IMG/VR virus record: IMGVR_UViG_3300024252_000016
Coordinates: 1-54,351 of that record
DNA length: 54,351 nt
Origin: a virus
Strand: one strand, 5' to 3'
This document shows positions 6,448 to 14,492 of the stretch, piece by piece (the stretch's first letter is position 1; each line of letters opens with the position of its first letter). Under the pieces are notes generated by a model. It saw only the letters and a list, made by a program, of their open reading frames with translations, had not been told where the DNA came from and searched no databases. The translations under genes were made by a program, and so were the position numbers.

Positions 6448-7828
6448 TTCATCACCGTGGTTTACAACCCTCACAAACCCATCACACCTATCTTTTACTA
6501 CTGAACAGCAAACTATTATTGATAGTACTGAAGAATGCGTATTAGTTAATGCAGTAGCAGGTAGTGGTAAAACCTCTGTACTTATGGAGATAGCTAAGAA
6601 GTACAACAACGGATTATATTTAGCATTCAACAAAGCTATTGTTAAAGACGTAATTCCTAAATTACCACTAGGATGGAGTTGCAAAACATTTAATGCCTTT
6701 GGGCTACATATGGTTTACCAAAACATACCTAAAATTAAGGTAGATTTTACTAAATACTCTACCTTATTCGGTAAGGGGGAGGCTACACATCTGGCACAGA
6801 AACATATGATACTTGCAGGAGACGCTACTACTGCTTCATGGGAAGAGACATGTAGACGTTTTACTATCTCAACTGCACATATTGAAGATGCTAAACACAT
6901 ATTAAAGCAAGGCATGGCCCTACAAAACTTAGTTAGTGGTGATGAAATGCTAGAATACCCTATTCAAAATGGATGGCGAAGTGAGCACTATGACATTGTC
7001 TTAGTTGACGAATGCCAAGACCTAAACCCACAACAGATTAAATTTTTAAGCTGTATTCCTACGAATAGAATTATATTTGTAGGAGATTTAAACCAAGCTA
7101 TCTATGGTTTTAGAGGGAGTGATCCATTCGCTGTAGAAATGGTTAAAAAACAATACTCTCCTACGGAATATCCTATGCCTGAGAGCTTCAGGTGTCCTAT
7201 AGAGATACTTAATGAAGTAAAGGATATTGTGCCTCAGATTACAAGTAATAAGTCAGGAGGAAGCGTACACACGATACCTAAATCTGCAGTAATATATCCA
7301 GATAGCTGCTTTGTAACAAGCAGAACAAACGCCAGTCTTATTAGATTAGCACATAAACTAATTAGTAAGAATGAACACTTTGCAATTAGTGCTCTCTTCG
7401 TGAATGCATTAACAGCACGAATAAATCCAGTGTTAGCTGCGAGTAGTACTATTGAAGAAGTAAGGGACTTACTTGAACAAAAGTATAACGATGAGTTAAA
7501 TAGATACATGCAAATGGGGTGGAATACGGCAAATCTAGTTGATAGATACAAAGGTCTTATTACAATTGCAAAGAATTGTACAAGTATCAAAGGAATTAAA
7601 GCATTTATCTCTAATATGCGTCTTCATACAGTCAGTGGGAGTGAGCGCAAGCTTATAACTATTCATGCTGCTAAAGGACTTGAAGCAGAACATGTATTCT
7701 TCTTAGACCCTGATACCTGTGCATATTTTAAAACTAAAACAAATATTGAATGGGAAAAGCAACAAGAAGATAATTTATATTATGTTGCGTGTACCAGAGC
7801 ACTGAAAACACTAACCTTCGTTAGGTGA
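6440..7828 (+). CDS. SF1 (UvrD/Rep-like) DNA helicase
   Basis: A 462-aa superfamily 1A helicase. Visible motifs in order: Walker A AGSGKT (Lys44), Walker B LVDECQD, motif III GDLNQAIYGFRG, motif IV ESFRCP, motif V TIHAAKGLEAEHVF and motif VI YVACTRA at the C-terminus. It lacks long 1B/2B insertions, so it is a compact phage helicase like N4 gp37 or Dda-type enzymes. It would unwind DNA ahead of the phage DNA polymerase. The start overlaps the Cys-rich gene and the stop overlaps the next start (TGATG), so it sits inside an operon. Confidence 0.92.
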   Translation: MTNSSPWFTTLTNPSHLSFTTEQQTIIDSTEECVLVNAVAGSGKTSVLMEIAKKYNNGLYLAFNKAIVKDVIPKLPLGWSCKTFNAFGLHMVYQNIPKIKVDFTKYSTLFGKGEATHLAQKHMILAGDATTASWEETCRRFTISTAHIEDAKHILKQGMALQNLVSGDEMLEYPIQNGWRSEHYDIVLVDECQDLNPQQIKFLSCIPTNRIIFVGDLNQAIYGFRGSDPFAVEMVKKQYSPTEYPMPESFRCPIEILNEVKDIVPQITSNKSGGSVHTIPKSAVIYPDSCFVTSRTNASLIRLAHKLISKNEHFAISALFVNALTARINPVLAASSTIEEVRDLLEQKYNDELNRYMQMGWNTANLVDRYKGLITIAKNCTSIKGIKAFISNMRLHTVSGSERKLITIHAAKGLEAEHVFFLDPDTCAYFKTKTNIEWEKQQEDNLYYVACTRALKTLTFVR

Positions 7829-8088
7829 TGGAGTTAATACCTATTAGCTTTGATAAAATTAAAGCGGGTATGTCAATTCTAGTAAATTTAAAGAATATAC
7901 CGAATGACTTATCCAGACACACCGTAAGTCATACCTCTGCTGGGCATCCTGGCAGATTGACTATCTATTGTGAAAAGGGTTTTTATTTTTATGAAAGCGA
8001 TTTCACAGAAATCTTTTTAGACAACGCTGTCAATAATACATTTATACTACTAGAAGGTAATGTAGATATTACCGACTATAACACCTAA
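7828..8088 (+). CDS. hypothetical protein, 86 aa
   Basis: An 86-aa protein of unknown function coupled to the helicase by a TGATG overlap. The predicted content is beta-rich (SILVNLKNI, RLTIYCEKGFYFYESDF, TFILLEGNVDI), like a small SH3- or OB-type barrel. No motif is recognisable. Confidence 0.7.
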   Translation: MELIPISFDKIKAGMSILVNLKNIPNDLSRHTVSHTSAGHPGRLTIYCEKGFYFYESDFTEIFLDNAVNNTFILLEGNVDITDYNT

Positions 8089-8103
8089 AATTTAAGGAAT
8101 ATT

Positions 8104-8295
8104 ATGAGTGACACTGACGTTATTATCATTTCAGCTATTGTAGGCTTCGTAGGATATATTCAAGGAGTTCTCTACACTCGGAAAAGGAATAGAGAAATAA
8201 GTCTACATATTCGCTCAGATATTATACAGTCTGCATACGACCAAGGTTTTATTGATGGGTGTGAACAAGAATCTAAACAACAAGAGGAGTCCTAA
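8104..8295 (+). CDS. small single-pass membrane protein, 63 aa
   Basis: A 63-aa protein with one N-terminal membrane helix (residues about 6-24, IIISAIVGFVGYIQGVL) followed by a basic stretch and an acidic Gln/Glu-rich tail. AAGGAATATT precedes the ATG. Its stop overlaps the start of another small membrane protein (TAATG), so the two probably act together in the inner membrane. The function is unknown. An early position argues against lysis and for membrane or host-interference roles. Confidence 0.65.
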   Translation: MSDTDVIIISAIVGFVGYIQGVLYTRKRNREISLHIRSDIIQSAYDQGFIDGCEQESKQQEES

Positions 8296-8417
8296 TGACC
8301 ATCACCTTTATACAAGTAGCGCTATTCATTTTTTTAGCTCTAATGTTAAGACAAATAATTAGCTTTGCTAAACTAAATAAACAGGAGAATGTAAATGCAT
8401 CTATTAAAGAGCGTTAA
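8295..8417 (+). CDS. small membrane protein, 40 aa
   Basis: A 40-aa frame starting in the TAATG overlap with the previous gene and preceded by GAGGAG. It has one clear membrane helix (residues 3-24, FIQVALFIFLALML) and a basic Lys/Arg tail. Its end overlaps the next gene by 23 bases. Two coupled single-helix proteins suggest a small membrane complex. Confidence 0.5.
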   Translation: MTITFIQVALFIFLALMLRQIISFAKLNKQENVNASIKER

Positions 8418-8604
8418 TCAATATGTTGATATTTCAGGTAATATCTATGCTATGAGCCCTAACGGAAACATTGATGATGTGACTAATAATAAATTAGGCA
8501 ACATAACTAATGCACCGCTAACGTGGTGGAATCACCTATCAGCTTACGATACTCGTATTGCTGACATAATCTTTGGAGGATTAAACCATGAGCAACAAAA
8601 CTAA
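8395..8604 (+). CDS. hypothetical protein, 69 aa
   Basis: A 69-aa protein I do not recognise. AGGAGAATGTAA lies before the ATG. It is Asn-rich with a conserved-looking PLTWWNHLSAYD segment. It overlaps genes on both sides and is part of the run of short early genes. Confidence 0.65.
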   Translation: MHLLKSVNQYVDISGNIYAMSPNGNIDDVTNNKLGNITNAPLTWWNHLSAYDTRIADIIFGGLNHEQQN

Positions 8605-8794
8605 TCAATTCATGACCTACTGTAGTAACGAGGACAAAGCAGGCTTTGCCAATATCACAGATACTCTCGATACCTTACTAGACGATTTAGACGGCTGGAA
8701 AGAGCAGGTTGATACGTATAGTAGACGTGATGACAAGTTTGTGGACAAACCCCTAAAAAGAAACCGTGGAGATTACCAGTATGGAAGGGGTTAA
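8588..8794 (+). CDS. hypothetical protein, 68 aa
   Basis: A 68-aa charged protein with an acidic helical middle (TLDTLLDDLDGWKEQVD) and a basic tail (KPLKRNRGDYQYGRG). GGAGG precedes the ATG. It overlaps the previous gene by 17 bases and the next by 14. The function is unknown. Confidence 0.65.
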   Translation: MSNKTNQFMTYCSNEDKAGFANITDTLDTLLDDLDGWKEQVDTYSRRDDKFVDKPLKRNRGDYQYGRG

Positions 8795-9002
8795 AAATTA
8801 CTTTAACACAGAGCATTGTGAATTAAGTTGTAAATATAATAGTGATAACAAGTGTCACATGTACAAACTACCTTTATCAGTATTTATAAACACAGCCTTT
8901 AAAGATAACGTAACTAACTACGCACCTATGTGTGGATGCTTACCTGAACTTAAAGAATACGCTACTCATCTATTATTAGAAGGCAAGGTGATTGATGGGT
9001 AG
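8781..9002 (+). CDS. Cys-rich hypothetical protein, 73 aa
   Basis: A 73-aa protein with Cys at about residues 13, 17, 25, 47 and 49 (C-x3-C-x7-C and C-x-C), suggesting a zinc site. I chose ATG 8781 because GTGGAG lies nearby upstream; the GTG start five codons earlier is less likely. It overlaps both neighbours. Confidence 0.6.
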   Translation: MEGVKNYFNTEHCELSCKYNSDNKCHMYKLPLSVFINTAFKDNVTNYAPMCGCLPELKEYATHLLLEGKVIDG

Positions 9003-9354
9003 ATATTATCAAGGAGATATTGAAGGTAAGTTCTGGTTCGGTTGCCAAAACTCTACAGATGCTGAATTCTTCGGAGCTAGAGAAGAACAAGATTTCATAA
9101 ACTATTGTGTAGACGATGTAGATACAGTTCTCACAGGAATCGATAAATGTAAAGACGCTTTAGGCGACTTGATTTATTTATTTGATCTAGCCTATCGAGG
9201 GGATATAAAAGATAACCCTGATTGGCAGAAATTAAGTGAAGAAAAACAAACAGAAATGTATGAATGGTTTGCTAGATTAGATATAGGTATGCGAATACTT
9301 AAATATTTTATGGCTAACCCAGACGACTACTGTAACTTCACAGCAGAATTATAA
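8995..9354 (+). CDS. hypothetical protein, 119 aa
   Basis: A 119-aa acidic protein that starts inside the end of the previous gene. The first part has aromatic residues (YYQGDIEGKFWFGCQNS), followed by helices. It resembles small phage proteins of unknown function seen in several lytic phages, but I cannot name a family. Confidence 0.65.
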   Translation: MGRYYQGDIEGKFWFGCQNSTDAEFFGAREEQDFINYCVDDVDTVLTGIDKCKDALGDLIYLFDLAYRGDIKDNPDWQKLSEEKQTEMYEWFARLDIGMRILKYFMANPDDYCNFTAEL

Positions 9355-9367
9355 TAAGGAGACCCTC

Positions 9368-9640
9368 ATGGGACAAGTTAAACGAATGCTTTTTGAAGAG
9401 CAAGAACACGATGCACTTATGCGTGATATGGAACCTGACTTCGATGACTATGCATTAGCTATTAAAGCTAAAGAAAAGGATGATTATCGTGACTGGGAAA
9501 TTGTAGACGAAGAAGGTGAATACTGTAAAAACTGTGAGCACTGTGAACGAACTAAAGATGCTTATGGTACTGGTGACAGTCCTACTATGCGTGAGTGTAC
9601 TGCAGATGACCCTACTGAGTGTCCTGGATTAATGTCATGA
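9368..9640 (+). CDS. hypothetical protein with C-terminal Cys cluster, 90 aa
   Basis: A 90-aa acidic protein with a C-terminal CKNCEHC motif and two later Cys (CTADDPTEC), probably a small zinc ribbon. AAGGAG lies seven bases before the ATG. Its stop overlaps the start of the alpha-CTD gene (ATGA), so the two proteins are translationally coupled and may work together on nucleic acid or on RNA polymerase. Confidence 0.7.
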   Translation: MGQVKRMLFEEQEHDALMRDMEPDFDDYALAIKAKEKDDYRDWEIVDEEGEYCKNCEHCERTKDAYGTGDSPTMRECTADDPTECPGLMS

Positions 9641-10155
9641 CTGATTTATTAAATTTTATCAATATGCATGCACATGCTGAACGTAACGGTACGTTAACTA
9701 TTGAGATGGATGATGATTTCATTGTAGTATCCACAATAAGTGGTGTTGCGAACTATAAAAACAGTTACTGCAAATTAACTCACTACTTTACTAGAGATGC
9801 TCAAGAATTTGAATTGACTATCCCATATAGTAACTTAAACAAAGAAGGTGAATCTTTAACAGACGGAGCTGAACCAATCGTTATAAAAACAGTTAAAGAT
9901 TTTCCGGAGAGCTATCTAATACAGACGTATTATGGTTTAGAGCTATCCTCTAGAACTGCTAATTGTTTGAGGGCAGAGGAGATTTTCTTTGTTGGTGATT
10001 TAATTCAAAAATCTGAGCGAGATTTATTGAGAACGCCTAACTTAGGTCGTAACTCATTAAACGAAATTAAAGAAGTATTAACTGACCTTAATTTACAATT
10101 AAAAACAAAAGTACCTGACTGGCCACCTATCGATTTACCTGAATTAGAGGGTTAA
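9637..10155 (+). CDS. RNA polymerase alpha C-terminal domain (alpha-CTD) fusion protein
   Basis: A 172-aa protein. Residues about 90-168 match bacterial RpoA alpha-CTD without gaps: [40 protein letters not shown] and a final WPP. In E. coli numbering the DNA-binding residues R265, N268, G296, S299 and E302 are kept (here R106, N109, G137, S140, E143), while K298 is Asn. The first 85 residues are a separate, beta-rich domain that is not the alpha N-terminal domain, so it cannot assemble as alpha. It could bind UP-element DNA or activators, or compete with host alpha, to redirect host RNA polymerase. Coupled to the Cys-rich gene by ATGA. Confidence 0.9.
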   Translation: MTDLLNFINMHAHAERNGTLTIEMDDDFIVVSTISGVANYKNSYCKLTHYFTRDAQEFELTIPYSNLNKEGESLTDGAEPIVIKTVKDFPESYLIQTYYGLELSSRTANCLRAEEIFFVGDLIQKSERDLLRTPNLGRNSLNEIKEVLTDLNLQLKTKVPDWPPIDLPELEG

Positions 10156-10265
10156 ATAAAAGGGATTCGAGGGTACCCTACAAGGGCTTTAACTAATTAT
10201 CAGCACTGCTGGTGTTTGTAAAAGATAACTACCCAACTCTCACCAAATAAAACAAGAGAATGAAG

Positions 10266-10550
10266 ATGAATGATGAACTAAAGGCATATGTAAATGCTTA
10301 TATGGATGGACTAGAGGTTGAGTATCGTTTTAATACGCATTGGTATAGCGTTGAGTCTTTTTCAGACTTTGATGATACTAATGCTGATTACCGTATCAAA
10401 GAAGAAGACCACCGAAAGATAGCATTTGACAATATGCGTTTCAACTTTGAAGAGTGTTTTGAGCGTATTGGGCTGCTTGAGAAGCACGTAACTAACCTTG
10501 ATGATAAGGTTCGTAAACTGCAAGATAGACTGATAAAAGGTGAAGAATGA
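10266..10550 (+). CDS. YRIKP-type small phage protein, copy 1
   Basis: A 94-aa protein with an N-terminal module seen in many phage accessory proteins: ELKAYVNAYMDGLEVEYR, a central Trp, and ADYRIKEE, followed by a predicted coiled coil (LEKHVTNLDDKVRKL). It is a clear paralogue of the next gene. ATG 10266 has AAGAG at proper distance; an ATG two codons earlier is also possible. The function of the family is unknown. Confidence 0.65.
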   Translation: MNDELKAYVNAYMDGLEVEYRFNTHWYSVESFSDFDDTNADYRIKEEDHRKIAFDNMRFNFEECFERIGLLEKHVTNLDDKVRKLQDRLIKGEE

Positions 10551-10888
10551 AGATGAATGAAGAACTAAAGGCGTTTGTACAAGCATACATCGATGGTGAA
10601 GATGTTGAGTATATTAATCATTATGAAAACAATAATGAATACTCTAAAGTTACATCGTTAGCTACCTTTGAGTATCCAACACTAGTATTTAGAATCAAAC
10701 CTAAAGCAGAAGACAAATGGCAACGAGTTATTGATGAACAACCTTGGAAGCAATTAATAAAACACGTAGAACGCTTAGATGATACTGTTACTAGGTTGGC
10801 ATTAGAGGTAGCTAAGTTACAGGAGAATGAAGATGAACCAACTTGTAATGATGGTGGAATACCTATCCCAATCCATAGAAAAAAATAA
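10547..10888 (+). CDS. YRIKP-type small phage protein, copy 2
   Basis: A 113-aa paralogue of the preceding gene (shared MKMN-ELKA-V-AY-DG-VEY start, VFRIKPKAED and a C-terminal coiled coil), so the pair arose by tandem duplication. Its ATG overlaps the previous stop (ATGA) and has AAGG upstream. The tail is different (PIPIHRKK). The function is unknown. Confidence 0.65.
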   Translation: MKMNEELKAFVQAYIDGEDVEYINHYENNNEYSKVTSLATFEYPTLVFRIKPKAEDKWQRVIDEQPWKQLIKHVERLDDTVTRLALEVAKLQENEDEPTCNDGGIPIPIHRKK

Positions 10889-10900
10889 AGGAGAGTGAAG

Positions 10901-11128
10901 ATGACCCAGATAGAAAAAGCTAAATCTGATGCTTTCGAAGCTATCAATAACTACCCTCAACTTGAAGCTGATATTAATGAAGCTTACGAAATGATGATTG
11001 ATGAAATAGAAGCGGGTGAGTCTGAAGATAATGAGGTTCACCACTTCTATTCCAGAGTTAGTGACCTTATTGAATCAGCATTCCAAGAACACATTCATGG
11101 GAAAACTGTAAAAGAGCACAAGAGCTAA
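10901..11128 (+). CDS. hypothetical acidic protein, 75 aa
   Basis: A 75-aa very acidic, helical protein (INEAYEMMIDEIEAGESED). AGGAG lies 9 bases before ATG 10901; the GTG two codons earlier is less likely. The stop overlaps the next start (TAATG). An acidic early phage protein of this size could be a DNA mimic, but nothing specific supports that. Confidence 0.6.
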   Translation: MTQIEKAKSDAFEAINNYPQLEADINEAYEMMIDEIEAGESEDNEVHHFYSRVSDLIESAFQEHIHGKTVKEHKS

Positions 11129-11316
11129 TGAATACTAAAAACATAGAAGTCACCGACATGGACTGGCAATCTGATCAATACCCTGAGTTCGAAGATTCTT
11201 CGATTCTAGAGGCTAACTGGAAAGATTCAGGTAAAGCCTTGACTGACGATGAACTAGATAAGCTAAACGAAGATTCACAGTTCGTTTACGAAGAGCTTCA
11301 AAGCTTTTTATACTAA
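11128..11316 (+). CDS. hypothetical acidic protein, 62 aa
   Basis: A 62-aa strongly acidic protein (many Asp and Glu, three Trp/Tyr pairs), coupled to the previous gene by TAATG. It is followed by the GGGAC-TCC-GTCCC hairpin. I do not recognise it. Confidence 0.6.
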   Translation: MNTKNIEVTDMDWQSDQYPEFEDSSILEANWKDSGKALTDDELDKLNEDSQFVYEELQSFLY

Positions 11317-11320
11317 TATA

Positions 11321-11333
11321 GGGACTCCGTCCC
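11321..11333 (+). promoter_or_regulatory. candidate hairpin promoter, TCC loop
   Basis: GGGAC-TCC-GTCCC: 5-bp stem, 3-nt loop, five bases after a stop codon and 12 bases before the next ATG. If N4 spacing holds, the transcript would start about seven bases before the ATG, leaving almost no leader. Confidence 0.5.
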
Positions 11334-11344
11334 TTCTCACGAAT

Positions 11345-11536
11345 ATGCTTAATTTAAACGAAATTTCAACAACATCTTTCGAAATTATTAACGAAGATGA
11401 TGTGTGCCTATGTACTATAAAACATATGTATCAAGAAACAGTACGTGTAGAAATCAACAGCAACTCAATAAAAGAAGAAGAACTAGATGACATATTTGAT
11501 GCTATCAAAATAGCTATATATGAAAATCTAGATTAA
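11345..11536 (+). CDS. hypothetical acidic protein, 63 aa
   Basis: A 63-aa acidic protein without a ribosome binding site; the ATG lies 12 bases after a promoter-like hairpin. It has beta-strand then helix character (SFEIINEDDVCLCTIKHMYQ then KEEELDDIFDAIKIAIYENL). The function is unknown. The lack of a Shine-Dalgarno site may mean near-leaderless translation. Confidence 0.55.
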   Translation: MLNLNEISTTSFEIINEDDVCLCTIKHMYQETVRVEINSNSIKEEELDDIFDAIKIAIYENLD

Positions 11537-11568
11537 CCAATGTAAATTTTAATAATAAGAGGAATAAT

Positions 11569-12156
11569 ATGAAACTAAGTCAAGTTAAAAAAGACGATAT
11601 TACTAGAGAAATCTTAGATATCTTCAAGAAGCCTGAACATAAATTAGGAAATGCTAAAGAAGAGCTAGCCAAAGAAAACTATTTTCTATGGTACGCCCAG
11701 TACGAAGCTATTGCAAAGCAATTACCAATTGAAATATTAGCTAAGGATAGGCATGCGCGTACTAAAGTTATGGATAACGGTTATGAAGCCACTTGGTCTT
11801 ATTACTTTGAAAATCCTATGCCTATGATGGTAAAAGGCTCTGGTTATAGTTCGTCAACTATAGCTCTAGAATTAGATTCTAGCCTGGCTGAACGTGCACA
11901 AGTAATCGTAGAAGAAGGCACAGCTTTAAACTCAGAGAAAGTACAACTACGTACATTCGTAGATGAGAGTATGGACGCTGTTAATACAACTACACAGTTA
12001 CGTAAGCTATGGGAGTTATACCCTGCATTACTTAAACACATTCCACCTGAACCTATCAGGAAAAAGGAACATACACAGACAGTATTAGATTTAGAGTCAA
12101 CTCTAGATTTAGATGCTATCAACCGTAGAATGACTATGAATATTTTGGAGGGATGA
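11569..12156 (+). CDS. hypothetical protein, possibly Nmad5-like
   Basis: A 195-aa protein with an N-terminal helix pair and a layout that reminds me of the Nmad5 'nucleotide modification associated' family of phage proteins: KLSQVKKDDITREIL, then FLWYAQYEAIAKQLP, then a short beta region and a C-terminal helical part ending in LYPALLKHIPPEP. AGAGGAATAAT precedes the ATG. It lies directly before the MoxR ATPase gene. The family link is tentative; a role in modified-nucleotide metabolism is not shown. Confidence 0.55.
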   Translation: MKLSQVKKDDITREILDIFKKPEHKLGNAKEELAKENYFLWYAQYEAIAKQLPIEILAKDRHARTKVMDNGYEATWSYYFENPMPMMVKGSGYSSSTIALELDSSLAERAQVIVEEGTALNSEKVQLRTFVDESMDAVNTTTQLRKLWELYPALLKHIPPEPIRKKEHTQTVLDLESTLDLDAINRRMTMNILEG

Positions 12157-12157
12157 T

Positions 12158-13189
12158 ATGTCACTAGAGATAACACCGAAAGACACTATCCAAGGACTGA
12201 AGCGCTTATTTAGAGCAGATAAAGTACCTATGTTGGTAGGCTCACCAGGTATTGGAAAATCCGATATCATTAATAATTTAGCTAAGAGCGTAGACCTAGA
12301 AGTACGTGACCTAAGATTAGCACAGGCAGACCCCACAGATTTATTAGGGTTTCCTACACATGATGGATTACGTATGAGCTATGCTCCACCATCTATATTT
12401 CCACTGGAAGGTATTGATGAACTTCCTAAAGGAAAAAAAGGGTGGCTAATTTTCTTAGATGAAATGAATAGTGCGACACCTAATTTACAAGCTGCAGCAT
12501 ACAAGATTGTATTAGATAGAAAAGTTGGTGACTACAACTTACATCCAAATACATGGGTAGTGTGTGCAGGAAATAAAACAACAGACAAAGCAGTAGTTAA
12601 TCGTTTAAGTACTGCGATGCAATCACGACTTATTCACTTGAACTTAGTTATTAGTCATGATGACTGGTTAGAGTGGGCTAATAATAATGGTATTGACCAT
12701 CGTGTGATTTCATTTATTAAATTTAGACCAGAACGTCTACACACATTCGATCCAAATCATAATGATGATACATTTGCATGCCCACGTACCTGGAGTTTTC
12801 TATCTGACATCATAAAGCACACCTCTAAATTTGATTATGTAGACTATGCTTTAATGTCAGGTACTGTAGGACAAGGACCTGCTACAGAATTCAAAGCCTA
12901 TTGTGATATTTATACTTCACTGCCTACTATTGAAGATATGATTAATAATCCTACAGGAGTAAAACTTCCTGGAAACTCTGAACCTGATAAGCAATATGCT
13001 ATCACTACATTGATAAGTCATAACATGAATGCTGGTAATATCGATGCACTCATAAAAGTAACTGGCAAGCTTCCACCAGAAATGCAGTTACTGACGCTTA
13101 AAGATGTTTATAGTAAAACACCTGACTTAAAGGGGCATCCTTTAATTATCAAGTGGGTTACAGATAACGCCCACCTAATGATAGGATAA
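12158..13189 (+). CDS. MoxR-type AAA+ ATPase (N4 gp24-like)
   Basis: A 343-aa AAA+ ATPase with Walker A GSPGIGKSD (about residues 28-36), Walker B FLDEMN (about 107-112) and a C-terminal helical lid. MoxR ATPases remodel or insert metal into partner proteins, usually together with a VWA-domain protein. Exactly such a partner is the next gene, five bases downstream. This pair is a conserved hallmark of N4-like phages (gp24/gp25 in my memory), but its role in infection is not established. Confidence 0.88.
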   Translation: MSLEITPKDTIQGLKRLFRADKVPMLVGSPGIGKSDIINNLAKSVDLEVRDLRLAQADPTDLLGFPTHDGLRMSYAPPSIFPLEGIDELPKGKKGWLIFLDEMNSATPNLQAAAYKIVLDRKVGDYNLHPNTWVVCAGNKTTDKAVVNRLSTAMQSRLIHLNLVISHDDWLEWANNNGIDHRVISFIKFRPERLHTFDPNHNDDTFACPRTWSFLSDIIKHTSKFDYVDYALMSGTVGQGPATEFKAYCDIYTSLPTIEDMINNPTGVKLPGNSEPDKQYAITTLISHNMNAGNIDALIKVTGKLPPEMQLLTLKDVYSKTPDLKGHPLIIKWVTDNAHLMIG

Positions 13190-13193
13190 CATT

Positions 13194-14303
13194 ATGGAAA
13201 CAAATGTAGAAGACAAAATCCGGTATGCCAAGATTCAGCTAATGTCTAAATCTGTTTTTCTATCTACTATCTGTCTTCGTTTAAAACACAAAATAACTAC
13301 AATAATACCTACTGCAGCCACAGATGGGTTAAATATCTTATACAACCCTGACTTTATTAAAGACATGCCTACAGAAGAACTTACGGGACTCATGGCACAC
13401 GAAGTGTGGCATGTGGCCTACCAACACCTAACTCGTTTAGGAGGAAGAGATAAGGTTCTATGGAACGTAGCAGGAGATTATGTAATTAACTACATGCTAG
13501 TAAAAGCTGACTTTAGATTGCCTAAAGAAGGTTTATACGATGAACAGTACGCTAATATGACTACTGAAAAAGTATATGACCTAATTTATGATAGCTCAAA
13601 AGATTATTCTGACTTCGCACCAGACCTACTTGAGAGTGGGGAAGGTACAGGAGACGCTATAAGTGAAAAAGAACTTACTGCACAACTAACTAGTATCATT
13701 GTGCAAGCTCAGACACAGTCTATGATGGCAAATAAAGCTCAAGGAGAAATCCCTGGAGAAATCTCCAGAATGATTGATAATCTAATTAATCCTAAACTTG
13801 ATTGGAGACAACTACTATCTAGATATTTATCTGATAGAACTAATACTGATTATTCATGGAGACGTCCTAATAAACGCTATATGCCAAATCATTACTTACC
13901 TAGTCTATATTCTGAAACTATCGGTAATGTTGTTATTGCTATTGATACTAGTGGCAGTGTCACTGATGAAGAGATAAAGGAGTTGTTGACTGAAGTTGAA
14001 AGTATCCGTGAAACCTATCATCCTAAAACACTAACTATTATTGATTGTGATTACAAAATCCATGCTGTACATGAAATAAATGACTATACAGATATCCTAT
14101 CTTTACCTTTTACAGGTGGAGGAGGGACAGCTTTTGAACCTGTTATAAATTACTGTAATACAAATCCCCCTGCTGTGTTAATATACTTTACTGATTTATA
14201 TGCAGATGATATAACAGAGGAAGTGCCTTACGATATCCTATGGGTATGTAATTCACAACACCCACCAGCACAAGTCGGGGAGACTATCTACATAAATGAA
14301 TGA
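13194..14303 (+). CDS. DUF2201 metallopeptidase-like / VWA protein (N4 gp25-like)
   Basis: A 369-aa protein in two parts. The N-terminal half is the DUF2201 putative metallopeptidase domain with HEVWH (about residues 66-70) and a later GDY. The C-terminal third is a VWA-like domain with the metal-ion site DTSGS (about residues 250-254) and a GGGGT motif. It is the usual partner of the MoxR ATPase encoded just upstream, and the two probably form a chaperone-like complex. The next small gene starts inside its end. Confidence 0.88.
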   Translation: METNVEDKIRYAKIQLMSKSVFLSTICLRLKHKITTIIPTAATDGLNILYNPDFIKDMPTEELTGLMAHEVWHVAYQHLTRLGGRDKVLWNVAGDYVINYMLVKADFRLPKEGLYDEQYANMTTEKVYDLIYDSSKDYSDFAPDLLESGEGTGDAISEKELTAQLTSIIVQAQTQSMMANKAQGEIPGEISRMIDNLINPKLDWRQLLSRYLSDRTNTDYSWRRPNKRYMPNHYLPSLYSETIGNVVIAIDTSGSVTDEEIKELLTEVESIRETYHPKTLTIIDCDYKIHAVHEINDYTDILSLPFTGGGGTAFEPVINYCNTNPPAVLIYFTDLYADDITEEVPYDILWVCNSQHPPAQVGETIYINE

Positions 14304-14490
14304 AATAGACACACTGGCAAAAGCATTAGCTTTTGAATACTATGTGGGAGCTATTGAAGCAACTAGTAGTATAGACAAAATAACTTCAGCTGACGCTCTT
14401 GAATTCTTTGAGACACACTCTGAAGAATACTTTGTTAAAGCTACAAAAATCCTACAACTAATATCGGATAGCCACACTATTCGTCACTAA
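14296..14490 (+). CDS. hypothetical protein, 64 aa
   Basis: A 64-aa helical protein squeezed between the VWA gene (overlap of eight bases) and the DNA polymerase gene (two-base gap). It is not recognised. The tight packing supports translation. Confidence 0.6.
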   Translation: MNEIDTLAKALAFEYYVGAIEATSSIDKITSADALEFFETHSEEYFVKATKILQLISDSHTIRH

Positions 14491-14492
14491 TT

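Noticed and set aside
7809-7824. CTAAC-CTTC-GTTAG hairpin at the helicase end
   Set aside because: It lies inside the coding sequence, has a 4-nt loop and no T tract. It is probably chance.
10901-11316. DNA-mimic anti-restriction proteins
   Set aside because: The two small proteins are acidic, but acidity alone is not enough and no family such as Ocr or ArdA is recognisable.
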